From contig NZ_JADEXR010000056.1 of assembly GCF_015206995.1 (NCBI RefSeq), forward strand, positions 1-32,902: DNA of 32,902 bases, written 5' to 3'. Source of the DNA: an aff. Roholtiella sp. LEGE 12411 (GTDB taxonomy: Bacteria > Cyanobacteriota > Cyanobacteriia > Cyanobacteriales > Nostocaceae). Position 1 is the first letter of the stretch; each line of letters starts with the position of its first letter. The position numbers and the translations under genes were made by a program. A model generated the notes under the pieces. That model was given only the letters and a program-made list of their open reading frames with translations. It did not search any database and had not been told where the DNA came from. Below are positions 25,617-32,902 of this stretch, piece after piece.

Positions 25617-25720
25617 ACAAAGCCGATACCAGCCAATTCTTGCGAATTAAAGCTGGAATCACCAGGGAATGCAGTAGCAACCCCTGCTAATGATTGTGGG
25701 TTCGTAGTCAATGGAAATCT
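25617..25720 (-). pseudogene. Degenerate duplicate of the 3' part of the neighbouring small gene
   Basis: The DNA around 25667-25712 matches 25361-25406 without gaps at about 65% (30 of 46 positions, compared by eye). In the corresponding frame it encodes 'EPTIISRGCYC' where the intact gene has 'EPETSNGACYC'. A second shared block, ACAAAGCCG, lies at 25617 and 25291. The copy stops early ('CIPW' then TGA). In another frame the same DNA gives a 43-codon TTG-started ORF (25711-25580) that overlaps the next ATG, so it could instead be a coupled small gene. Confidence 0.4.
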
Positions 25721-25801
25721 GAATTATTGGTCACTTTTTGGCTTGATTCCGTCGTTATTTGCAGCTTTAATGTAAGAGGAATGCGCGCAAACTAGGCTAA
25801 A

Positions 25802-26048
25802 TCAAGACTTACGCACAGGTGGAAAATCGTAAATACCTTATTGCAGTAAGTGTGTTTGTGAACAAAGCCATACATTATCAACACTTAATTTGCTTAACTG
25901 TCTTAACTGTCCTTGCATTCTCGCCATAATCTTAAGAAACTAATGTGTGGTGTAGAAAGTGTAGTAATTTTGCTGCTTATAGCGGTTATCTGCCACAAGC
26001 AAAGCTATTCAAAACATATACCTATCTTAAAAACAGCGTAAGTCCTGA
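25802..26048. mobile_element. MITE-like element just upstream of the phytochelatin-synthase-like gene
   Basis: TCAAGACTTACGC (25802-25814) and GCGTAAGTCCTGA (26036-26048) are inverted repeats with one mismatch. They share the ACTTACGC core with the 24844 element. The roughly 220-bp AT-rich interior is non-coding and differs from the other copy. Its right end is only 36 bases from the start codon of the gene at 26085, so it may supply or disrupt that gene's promoter. Confidence 0.6.
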
Positions 26049-26084
26049 GTTAATCTATACATGTATCTCTAAAGAGGCAAAAAA

Positions 26085-26750
26085 ATGGATATTGATAACC
26101 TAGCTCAAATTTCTAAACGAGATTTGGAAATCATTCAACTACATCAGTTTCAACAACCCATCTTCTGTTGCAATATCACTGCAATTGCCTATGCCTTTAC
26201 CGCATTGGGATATCTGACGACTGTTGATGAGATTTTCTATGTCACTCAACTGCCGATCGCATCGGTTTTAGATGATGGCATGACCCTAGCAGAAACCTAC
26301 GACACTTGTCGAATTTACCTTGAAAGAAAAAAATTACCGCTGTCCATTCGGGTGGAGCATTTTGATAAACCGAGTATGACGCTTGAAGCATTCACACGTG
26401 AAGTTGAAGCCGCCGTTTGTAATGAACTTGATGTCCATATTCTTAACTTCAATACCCGTATTGCCCATGAAAATCCAAGTTTAGAGGGTGGTCACTTCTC
26501 CCTATTGGCAGACTATGACCCTGACACTCAAGAAATCACCATTGCAGATACAAATCCCAAACGGTATACCCGGTTTTGGAGATGCCCAGTTCAGCGTCTA
26601 TATACCGCTTGCATGGATAAGGATTCTTCATCGAATCGCTCTCGTGGCATGATCGTGCTTCGCAGACAGGAAAAAGCCAATCTAGCAGGTAATGCAGTGG
26701 TTCATCCAGCAGAAATCGCCTTGAACGCTCTCCATTCTGAAAACGGTTGA
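26085..26750 (+). CDS. Phytochelatin-synthase-fold cysteine peptidase (C83-like)
   Basis: A 221-residue protein whose key residues fit the phytochelatin synthase catalytic domain. 'FCCNITAIAYAFTAL' (27-41) aligns with the family 'YCGLATLSVVLNAL', giving nucleophile Cys29. 'EGGHFSLLADYD' gives His137, and 'ITIADTNPKRYTRFW' gives Asp155. The His-Asp spacing of 18 and the Cys-His spacing of 108 match the family, and 'RSRGMIVLRR' corresponds to the conserved end of the domain. Plant enzymes make phytochelatins from glutathione; bacterial single-domain forms mainly cleave glycine from glutathione. Here the sequence is divergent (Asn instead of Gly after the Cys), so the substrate may differ. GAGG precedes the ATG. 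There is no metal-resistance gene nearby, and a MITE lies immediately upstream. Confidence 0.75.
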   Translation: MDIDNLAQISKRDLEIIQLHQFQQPIFCCNITAIAYAFTALGYLTTVDEIFYVTQLPIASVLDDGMTLAETYDTCRIYLERKKLPLSIRVEHFDKPSMTLEAFTREVEAAVCNELDVHILNFNTRIAHENPSLEGGHFSLLADYDPDTQEITIADTNPKRYTRFWRCPVQRLYTACMDKDSSSNRSRGMIVLRRQEKANLAGNAVVHPAEIALNALHSENG

Positions 26751-27047
26751 GTATTGATGCGAGTTGGCAATGCACCAGCGTTAGCTTATGTATTACTTGA
26801 GCGGACTGGCATCAAGTGGCGTGCAAACCCCCTCTTCTGCGGACTGCCGACGCTCCTACGTCGCTACCGCTTCTCTACGAGACGCTCTTGCGAACGCTAA
26901 CACCAACGCAGTGGCTTGGCTACACGAGATAAAACCTGCCTCCGCACGTTAACAAACCCTTGATTTGGTGTTAGTCCACGGAGGTGAACTTTGGTTGTGT
27001 AGTAGCAAATTCTATTCGCCTAGTACTTTTCAAACATTCTTTTAGTA
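26751..27047. repeat. Repeat-rich spacer including one arm of a long inverted repeat
   Basis: It contains CCGACGCTCCTACGTCGCTA (26847-26866), found again at 29149-29168, followed by other GC-rich palindromic pieces (CTTCTCTACGAGACGCTC). From 26974 to 27039 it carries a segment whose reverse complement matches 28868-28935: '..TGTTTGAAAAGTA.TAGGCGAATA..GAATT.GCTACTACACAA..'. No gene is visible. Confidence 0.75.
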
Positions 27048-28622
27048 TCAATTCTTAGAAAAACCGCAAATTGCAATTTCTTCTTGACTAAAAGTATCCT
27101 TCAATATCTTGCGAAGAACACGCTGAATATGAAGGTGTTTTCCAGGCTTGACTTTTGTCAGTGTCAGCAGTAACAGGTTATTCTCCCCAAAATTTTCTAT
27201 TCCAGCTACTCGCGTGGGTTCTAAAACATCCTGTTCATCAACCTTTAACTGCTGTCCTACCTTTTCAATCAATCTATATACATGATCTAAATTGCAGTCA
27301 TAAGAAACGCTAACTTCCACCCTTGCATATATATACCGCTTGGAGAAATTGATAATTGATCCAATATCTCCATTACGAATAATCTGCAATTGACCATCAG
27401 GATGGCGGATGTGAGTGGTTCGCAGTTCAATCGCCTCTACAACCCCCTCAACACTTCTCTCTTCCATTTTCCCGGCTTCAATATAGTCACCCACTAAGTA
27501 ATAGTTTTCAAACAAAATCAAAAATCCACAAACGACATCATTAATGAGGTTTTGCGCCCCAAAACCAACTGCTATACCCACAATTCCTGCACCTGCTAAG
27601 ATAGGCGCAGGATCAATACCAATCAGCTTGAGTATGGTCACTCCAGAAGTAAAGTAGACGAAATATTTGGCAAAACTCCGTATTAAAGGAATAAGCGTCA
27701 ACCGTTTCTGTCGTTGTGAGTCATTGGCATGTGTAGTTTTTAAGTAGAACTCATCAAGAATAAAGTAAACAACTTCAATCAAAACATTGCTAATAAAGAA
27801 AACCCCAATAATCTGCACAATTTTAGGAGTATAAGCATTTATCCAAGCAATAGGTTCTATCTCTGGAACAACAAGATTTACTATACCGACATAAAGGATG
27901 TATTCCAAACATTTTTTGAAGAGAGGTATAAGCTGACATAAACGTTCGTATAATCTCAGTAGATTGTTAGAACTAGAATATTTAAGACTCAGAGCATCGA
28001 GAGTATCAACAATAGTAGCAACAGCTTTGATAATGAGTAAACCAACAGTGATAGTAATGTATATTTTTAAAGCAATGTAAATATACTTAGAAACGACTTC
28101 TGGTAAGTAGAGAAATTTAGCACACAGGATAGCAGAAGCTATCCATATACTATGAATAATAATTCTCTTTAAAATATTAAAAAACGCCTCGATACTCTCA
28201 TCATTAGCCTTGATTTGATCAGCTTTTTTAGCGTAATCGCAAACCCAGTCTATACCCCGACGTAAGGATGGTATGCTAAATTTAACTAGCATTAGCAAAC
28301 TCACCGTTTTCAAGCTTGCAGTTAAGAGATTGAGCCAGAATTGAGTAGGAAGACTGCGAATAAAATTAAGTTGAAATTCCTGAATGTTTCCACCTTGATA
28401 AATTACCATCCCATTTATGCTAATCAGCGCAAGACATAGTACCACAGAAGTCAGAATTAAAATTCTGCTGATACTCTGGCGCAGGAAGGTGATATTTGCA
28501 GTTTTTCCTTGAAGCCAAGAAACTTTAGTGACCCGCTTGAATATTATGCCAATCAGCCAGTTAAAAAGCGAGAAAATGACTATTAAAAATACAATTTCAC
28601 CCAGGATAATTAATATATTCAT
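27048..28622 (-). CDS. MscS-family mechanosensitive ion channel
   Basis: A 524-residue membrane protein with about seven to eight hydrophobic segments before the MscS core. The pore-lining TM3 is 'ILAGAGIVGIAVGFGAQNLINDV' (341-363), with the Gly/Ala pattern of the family. The beta domain follows with 'GFLILFENYYLVGDYIEAG', 'GVVEAIELRTTHIRHPDGQLQIIRNGDI' and a C-terminal alpha/beta region. These channels open under membrane tension on hypo-osmotic shock. It is larger than E. coli MscS (286 residues) because of extra N-terminal helices, as in the medium-sized class. The gene is bracketed by outward-facing copies of one dispersed repeat and has no operon partners. Confidence 0.93.
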   Translation of the reverse strand: MNILIILGEIVFLIVIFSLFNWLIGIIFKRVTKVSWLQGKTANITFLRQSISRILILTSVVLCLALISINGMVIYQGGNIQEFQLNFIRSLPTQFWLNLLTASLKTVSLLMLVKFSIPSLRRGIDWVCDYAKKADQIKANDESIEAFFNILKRIIIHSIWIASAILCAKFLYLPEVVSKYIYIALKIYITITVGLLIIKAVATIVDTLDALSLKYSSSNNLLRLYERLCQLIPLFKKCLEYILYVGIVNLVVPEIEPIAWINAYTPKIVQIIGVFFISNVLIEVVYFILDEFYLKTTHANDSQRQKRLTLIPLIRSFAKYFVYFTSGVTILKLIGIDPAPILAGAGIVGIAVGFGAQNLINDVVCGFLILFENYYLVGDYIEAGKMEERSVEGVVEAIELRTTHIRHPDGQLQIIRNGDIGSIINFSKRYIYARVEVSVSYDCNLDHVYRLIEKVGQQLKVDEQDVLEPTRVAGIENFGENNLLLLTLTKVKPGKHLHIQRVLRKILKDTFSQEEIAICGFSKN

Positions 28623-28668
28623 CTGTTGAGTATAAATATCTGAAAAAAAGGCGGACTTTTAGAAATTT

Positions 28669-28836
28669 ATGAGTCGCCTAATATACTTACATAAATATAG
28701 TAAGACAAGGAAGGCATTGAGCCAAGATGCATTTGCCCAGATAGAAAGACATAAAGGCATTCTGCTTAGTTTAGGTCTGAAAATTCAGTTTTGGGTGTTC
28801 GCGGAGCGTCTGGTAAAGAAGATATCAAAGCGATAA
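28669..28836 (+). CDS. Possible small ORF, probably repeat-derived at its end
   Basis: A 55-codon ATG frame encodes 'SKTRKALSQDAFAQIERHKGILLSLGLKIQFW', basic and helical, then 'FAERLVKKISKR'. The last part comes from a GC-rich repeat also present at 25167-25185. I recognise no family and see no ribosome binding site. It may be a fragment of an older gene. Confidence 0.2.
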   Translation: MSRLIYLHKYSKTRKALSQDAFAQIERHKGILLSLGLKIQFWVFAERLVKKISKR

Positions 28837-28862
28837 GAGCAAAACTTCTGCCGCGCGACGTC

Positions 28863-28935
28863 TTAGAGGATGTTTGAAAAGTATTAGGCGAATATAGAAT
28901 TCGCTACTACACAAACCAAGTCGACGCAGGTGGAC
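28863..28935. repeat. Second arm of the inverted repeat flanking the MscS gene
   Basis: It begins with TTAGAGGATGTTTGAAAA, shared with 24001-24018, and continues with GTATTAGGCGAATATAGAAT and the CTACTACACAAACC tract. It matches the reverse complement of 26974-27039 over almost its whole length, with scattered substitutions. The arm contains a small GCGAAT/ATTCGC hairpin. Confidence 0.8.
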
Positions 28936-29787
28936 TAACGAAAAATGAAAAAGCAGGGGAGCTCTTAGCAAGGGAGCAGGGGGAAAAATCACGCCACTTG
29001 CGGGTGAGGTTTCAACCAACTCTTAAAAGGAGCAAGGGAGCTTTCACGCCACTTGCGGGTGAGCCTTGTACCTTTAGTTCCCCCTGCAAGACTGCCTCTT
29101 ATCAAGGATTTTAACCCAGGTCGGTGGAGAGAAGTCTGAGCGGAGGCTCCGACGCTCCTACGTCGCTATCGCTGCGCTATCCGTTGGCGTAGCCCGCCGC
29201 AGCGAAAAGTTCTGTAGGCGCAGAGAAGTCTGAGGCGAACGGGGTTTCCCGCCGTAGGAAACTTTTCAAGACAGGCATCAGAACTTCTCCTGTCGCAGAT
29301 CAGGGCGAACGGAGTAAAGTCTCGTATAGTCGCGACTTCCAGTCGCCAGGGCTAGTAATAAATTAGACTTTTCAAATAACCTCTGCGTATGGAAAAACTG
29401 AAGATAGCGGCGATACTTGGGGAAAAACGTGATTTTTAGTTTTTTCACGAGTGCTGGGCTGAGCACCTTGCTTTGTAGATTGTGATTAAAAAGCTTCTGG
29501 CTAAGTTCTCGCAGTGGGGGATTAGTTGTGTAAAGAGAAACCTATGTAGCTGGGATGGGTAGTAATTGCGACAGTCGAAGGTATTATTTTCTCTGTCACC
29601 CTCATCCCTCTTCAGCTAGTTAGCTAAGTTTGACGTTGCATATAAAATACTTTTGGGAAATGAGTGAGATTTAGATACTGGCGAGTTGTTTAGTAATTGT
29701 AACAGACAAAAAAATTATTTTGATTGTGCAGTTTTTTCAATTAAGTAATAGTTTGTGCCAAACAATCATTATTAGAGTTGTATACTG
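28936..29787. other. Gene-free spacer rich in dispersed repeats
   Basis: It holds an exact 20-bp direct repeat TCACGCCACTTGCGGGTGAG (28989-29008 and 29044-29063), with nearby copies of GCAAGGGAGC. It also holds the block CCGACGCTCCTACGTCGCTA (29149-29168) followed by GTTGGCGTAGCCCGCCG, and AGAGAAGTCTGAG twice (about 29128 and 29222). The stretch 29300-29787 shows no gene or clear signal apart from AT-rich DNA ahead of the exchanger gene. Confidence 0.65.
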
Positions 29788-30912
29788 ATGCCAAACATAC
29801 TCAAAAATATACAAACTAAAAACTTAATTTCAATAGGTTTGCTAGTTTTTATTCCGGTTGCTATTGCAGCAGAAAAGTTAGACTGGGATGCATTAATAGT
29901 GTTTGGACTTTCAGCGCTTGCAATCATTCCCTTAGCAATATGGCTGAGTAGGGCGACAGAAGAGATTGCTGTGGTTTTAGGGCCTTCTATAGGAGGCTTA
30001 TTAAATGCAGTCTTCGGTAATGCGACTGAGTTAATCATTGCTCTAGCAGCTCTCAAAGAAGGCTTGGTAGACATCGTAAAAGCCAGCATTACTGGGACGA
30101 TTATCAGTAATCTACTATTGGTAATGGGGCTATCCATGCTATTAGGAGGATTACGTTATAAGGAGCAGACTTTTCAGCCAATGGCTGCGCGAGTAAATGG
30201 TTCCACAATGACACTGGCAGTAACTGCAATTGTTCTGCCTGCCATGGTGATAACTACATCTAATGTCGTCGAGCAAAGCGCTATTACCAAGCTGTCGATT
30301 TTTGTAGCGGTTATTTTAATTGTAGTTTATGGTTTTACGCTGTTATTTTCTTTAAAAACTCACAGCTACCTCTACGATGTTGGGGTTGTAGAACTAGAAG
30401 GTAAGGTTTTTCAGGAGGAAGAAGCCACAGAACAAGATAAACATTCAAAGCCAAACTTGAGCCTTTGGGTTAGTATTTTGCTTGTGGCTACGATTGGTAT
30501 AGCCTTCGTGTCCGAGATTTTTGTTGGTGCAGTTGAACAGGCAACAAAGGGACTAGGATTGACACCTTTATTTACCGGAGTAATTTTGTTACCACTGGTT
30601 GGAGGTGCAGCCGAATATATAACCGCTGTCCGAGTAGCAATTAAGAACAACATGGATTTGTCAGTGTCTGTAGCAATGGGGTCAAGTCTACTAGTTGCTT
30701 TGTTGGTTGCGCCGCTTCTTGTGCTAGTTGGGCAGGTGATTGGACAACCAATGGACTTAAACTTTAACTTGTTTGAGGTTGTTGCGGTCATCATTGCTGT
30801 GGTCATTGCCAACCTAATTAGTTTGGATGGTCGCTCCAACTGGTTAGAGGGGATGCTGTTGCTTGCAACCTATGCTGTATTAGGGGCTGCCTTCTACTTC
30901 CATCCAGTTTGA
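29788..30912 (+). CDS. cax: Calcium/proton exchanger (CAX, CaCA superfamily)
   Basis: A 374-residue membrane protein with two homologous halves, each holding the alpha-repeat that binds the cation. The first is 'GGLLNAVFGNATELIIAL' (69-86); the second is 'LVGGAAEYITAVRVAIKNNMDLSVSVAMGSSLLVALLV' (270-307). The essential Glu residues of both (Glu81 and Glu276) are present. An acidic loop 'EEEATEQDKHS' (about 210-220) separates the halves. About 11 hydrophobic segments fit the family. It exports Ca2+ in exchange for H+. The second repeat reads GGAAE instead of the more usual GNAAE. The next gene, ccaA, is on the same strand after 263 bases. Confidence 0.93.
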   Translation: MPNILKNIQTKNLISIGLLVFIPVAIAAEKLDWDALIVFGLSALAIIPLAIWLSRATEEIAVVLGPSIGGLLNAVFGNATELIIALAALKEGLVDIVKASITGTIISNLLLVMGLSMLLGGLRYKEQTFQPMAARVNGSTMTLAVTAIVLPAMVITTSNVVEQSAITKLSIFVAVILIVVYGFTLLFSLKTHSYLYDVGVVELEGKVFQEEEATEQDKHSKPNLSLWVSILLVATIGIAFVSEIFVGAVEQATKGLGLTPLFTGVILLPLVGGAAEYITAVRVAIKNNMDLSVSVAMGSSLLVALLVAPLLVLVGQVIGQPMDLNFNLFEVVAVIIAVVIANLISLDGRSNWLEGMLLLATYAVLGAAFYFHPV

Positions 30913-31175
30913 GTGCTAATCGGGCAATGTTGCTATCTAGTGGGTATTGTTTGTGTGGATGGAGGAAGGGGAAAAATACCAAATTTATAAACAAGAGGAA
31001 AAGGTAAAATCTTGCTCCTAGTGGGCGACCTAATTCATCAGAATCATCCGCTTTACCTACAATTCAACTTTGTCATAAGCACCGCTTAATGGTATGAGCC
31101 AATTGTTATTTTTGCGCGATCGTGCTTTCTTAATACGAAAAATTTAAAGTATTACTTGTTCATTTAGGTACTCCA

Positions 31176-31994
31176 ATGAAAAAATTGATTAAAGGTTTAC
31201 GCGAATTCAAAAGTAGTTACTTTTCCGCCAATGAAGAACTTTTTGAACAACTTTCTCATGGTCAAAAACCTAGGGTACTATTTATTACTTGTTCGGATTC
31301 GCGTATCGATCCAAACCTGATTACACAAGCCAAATTAGGTGAATTATTTGTTATCCGCAATGCAGGCAACATTATTCCACCATTTGGTGCGACTAATGGC
31401 GGTGAAGGGGCAACAATTGAATATGCTATTCAAGCGTTAGATATTCAACAAATTATTGTCTGTGGTCACTCGCATTGTGGTGCTATGAAAGGGTTAATCA
31501 AGTTAGACAGCTTGCGGTTAGAAATGCCGCTTGTACATGACTGGCTTAAATATGCAGAGGCAACCCGACGACTGGTGAAAGACAACTATAGCCATTACGA
31601 AGGGGAAGAACTCTTAGAAATAACTATTGCTGAGAATGTACTCACCCAAATCGAAAATTTACGGACTTACCCTGTGATTCACTCTAAGCTTCACCAAGGA
31701 CAACTCAGTATTTATGCTTGGATTTATCAAATCGAAACAGGGGAAATTTTGGCATATGATCCACAAAAGCATGCCTATGTCTTGCCTCAAAATCAGCTTC
31801 TCCCATCGGAGATAGATGAGACATTACTTAGCCCACCTTTAACTAGCAATGTGGAAATACATTTCACTAAAACTCAACAACGGGCGTTTCAATCCTCTCA
31901 GGAATTCCCTATTTCCGAACATCAATGGTTTCCAATGACAGTACTTTCTCCAGAGCAAATGGAGCGAATTTATCGAGGATCGGCAACAAAGTAA
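31176..31994 (+). CDS. ccaA: Beta-class carbonic anhydrase, carboxysomal CcaA type
   Basis: Interconverts CO2 and bicarbonate; the CcaA type works inside beta-carboxysomes, supplying CO2 to Rubisco. The zinc ligands are Cys39 ('ITCSDSR'), His98 and Cys101 ('GHSHCGAM'), and the catalytic dyad is Asp41-Arg43. 'VIRNAGNIIPP' and 'GGEGATIEYA' are also family hallmarks. It has 272 residues, including a C-terminal extension of about 75 residues ending 'MTVLSPEQMERIYRG', which in CcaA proteins mediates contact with the carboxysome protein CcmM. The residue numbering matches Synechocystis CcaA. No other carboxysome gene is in the window. Confidence 0.9.
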   Translation: MKKLIKGLREFKSSYFSANEELFEQLSHGQKPRVLFITCSDSRIDPNLITQAKLGELFVIRNAGNIIPPFGATNGGEGATIEYAIQALDIQQIIVCGHSHCGAMKGLIKLDSLRLEMPLVHDWLKYAEATRRLVKDNYSHYEGEELLEITIAENVLTQIENLRTYPVIHSKLHQGQLSIYAWIYQIETGEILAYDPQKHAYVLPQNQLLPSEIDETLLSPPLTSNVEIHFTKTQQRAFQSSQEFPISEHQWFPMTVLSPEQMERIYRGSATK

Positions 31995-32055
31995 AAACGT
32001 AGAATATAATTCTGGCGTTGCATAATAGAGGGATGATTGGCAAAAATTATGTCAT

Positions 32056-32083
32056 AGTGTATTTTCAATGTTGAAAATACACT
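32056..32083. repeat. Perfect 28-base hairpin downstream of ccaA
   Basis: AGTGTATTTTCAA (32056-32068) pairs completely with TTGAAAATACACT (32071-32083) around a 2-base centre. It lies about 60 bases after the ccaA stop codon. No T tract follows, so it may be a 3' stabiliser, a factor-independent end of poor type, or a protein-binding site. Confidence 0.55.
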
Positions 32084-32467
32084 TTACAAAAACAATTGTA
32101 CAAGATTAGGTTTTTTGACTAAATTGCTTTAGGTAGGTCTTTGTTAAACGCTAACTTTAATAGTTTATAAGTACAAAAAATTAGAAACCGTTTAACAAAT
32201 ATTGTTTCCTTGGAGACAAAAGCATCTAATTTATGTCTTTAGTAATCTTGTTTCTGATTATGTCGTTGTTATGCCAACACAACTAATGTCATAAACTGTT
32301 CATAATTAATACCAATTAATCGTTTTACTTACTGGGGATCTGATTCGATTTTTACTAAATGACTCGTCATTTTTGATGCACTATATTTTTATTTATGTAT
32401 CATTTTCCCACAAACTTTGTTTTAAGGACATGTCTAATACTTGTTTCTTAAATGTTCTTTTTTATCT

Positions 32468-32496
32468 TTGGGCAAAAAAGCTATATTTTATATAAA
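32468..32496 (+). promoter_or_regulatory. Sigma-70-like promoter of the candidate sRNA
   Basis: TTGGGC (32468-32473) and TATAAA (32491-32496) are separated by exactly 17 bases. The predicted start, about 32502, coincides with the first hairpin of the candidate RNA. Confidence 0.5.
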
Positions 32497-32498
32497 TA

Positions 32499-32576
32499 AA
32501 GTCCGCGAAAGCGGACTTAAGTAAGGGCTTCTGTCACTTTTATCGGCTACAATCATGTATAGAACATGATGTTTTT
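32499..32576 (+). ncRNA. Candidate small RNA with a GNRA hairpin and terminator
   Basis: AAGTCCGC (32499-32506), GAAA tetraloop, GCGGACTT (32511-32518): a very stable GNRA-capped stem. After about 33 bases a second stem ATCATGT (32552-32558) / ACATGAT (32564-32570) is followed by GTTTTT, an intrinsic terminator. With the promoter just upstream this makes a compact unit of roughly 75 nt. There is no open reading frame of note inside. I do not recognise it as a known cyanobacterial RNA. Confidence 0.5.
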
Positions 32577-32825
32577 ATTGTTGATTATTACTTTTGAAAA
32601 ATCAAGTCTTTTTAATCAAGTTGTTGGACATAAATCCTTGAGTTATATCTCTTTTATATAGATGTCTAAATTATGTGTGTTTTGATTTGCATAATCATAT
32701 CTTTTTTTTTGTTTTTGTAATTTAAAGTTGATATTATTTTGGACGTAATTCAGTTACTTATGTCTTTCAGACTTCAAAATTTCTAAGAGTTTTCAATTAA
32801 AAAGGTAAATGTGGTCAGGTATAAC

Positions 32826-32860
32826 AGCCCCAGGAATGAATTTCCAGTTCTGGGGCTTTA
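32826..32860 (+). terminator. Intrinsic terminator with no gene before it
   Basis: AGCCCCAG (32826-32833) pairs with CTGGGGCT (32850-32857), followed by TTATTTATA. The T-rich side indicates plus-strand transcription, yet the nearest upstream plus-strand ORF ends at 31994. It may end a non-coding transcript. Confidence 0.6.
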
Positions 32861-32902
32861 TTTATAGTGAGAAATAGCAATTTTCAGGGCATTGGGCATG
32901 GG

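Larger units (their letters stand above)
31995..32902. other. AT-rich gene-free region with several RNA-like structures
   Basis: No protein gene is visible in the last 0.9 kb. It contains a perfect hairpin at 32056-32083, a candidate promoter plus small RNA (32468-32576), and an intrinsic terminator (32826-32860) without an ORF before it. The final bases (GGGCATTGGGCATGGG, from 32887) are the start of a GGGCATT-type repeat like the one at 6469. Confidence 0.6.

Noticed and set aside
28825-29466. Minus-strand frames of 62-64 residues in the right-hand spacer
   Set aside because: They are composed of dispersed GC-rich repeats read as protein.
1-32902. CRISPR arrays, tRNA or rRNA genes
   Set aside because: No regularly spaced direct repeats with unique spacers, no cloverleaf with a T-arm GTTCRA motif and no rRNA-like sequence were seen on reading both strands; a dedicated scan was not possible.

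Overview
The window looks like a chromosomal segment of a filamentous, Nostoc-like cyanobacterium. HIP1 octamers (GCGATCGC) occur repeatedly, and many proteins are of cyanobacterial type: tocopherol-type methyltransferase, CcaA carbonic anhydrase, lumenal pentapeptide protein, KtrA/KtrB and an Amt with a leader. There are also many short palindromic or GC-rich repeats and IS remnants of the Nostocales kind. I see no rRNA, tRNA or CRISPR array.

Left part (1-13.8 kb) is mostly housekeeping and ion homeostasis. It holds an MpsC/DUF2294 protein convergent with a degenerate response regulator, a lumenal pentapeptide-repeat protein divergent from a YraN-family nuclease-fold protein, a conserved unknown, queA, a TPR protein, the KtrB-KtrA potassium system, a tocopherol-type methyltransferase, a CPA2 Na+/H+ antiporter with a cytosolic USP region, and nagA. 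Both yraN and queA carry in-frame insertions made of intergenic-type repeats.

Middle (13.8-18.5 kb): a TnpB-only IS605-type element lies between nagA and purE. An 880-bp spacer follows, then an ammonium transporter. The spacer contains a textbook NtcA promoter about 540 bp upstream of amt, followed by an sRNA-like terminator structure.

Accessory zone (18.5-29.8 kb): low gene density, with two decayed transposases (IS630-like and IS5-like) flanking a large beta-helix protein gene. It also holds a 273-bp tandem repeat, three MITE-like elements with clear terminal inverted repeats, small unknown genes including a degenerate duplication, a phytochelatin-synthase-fold cysteine peptidase with an intact Cys-His-Asp triad, and an MscS channel gene bracketed by inverted copies of one repeat.

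Right part (29.8-32.9 kb): a Ca2+/H+ exchanger and a carboxysomal-type beta-carbonic anhydrase. An AT-rich gene-free stretch follows, with a well-formed candidate sRNA (promoter, GNRA hairpin, terminator hairpin) and an orphan intrinsic terminator. All functional calls rest on reading motifs by eye; no database search was run.
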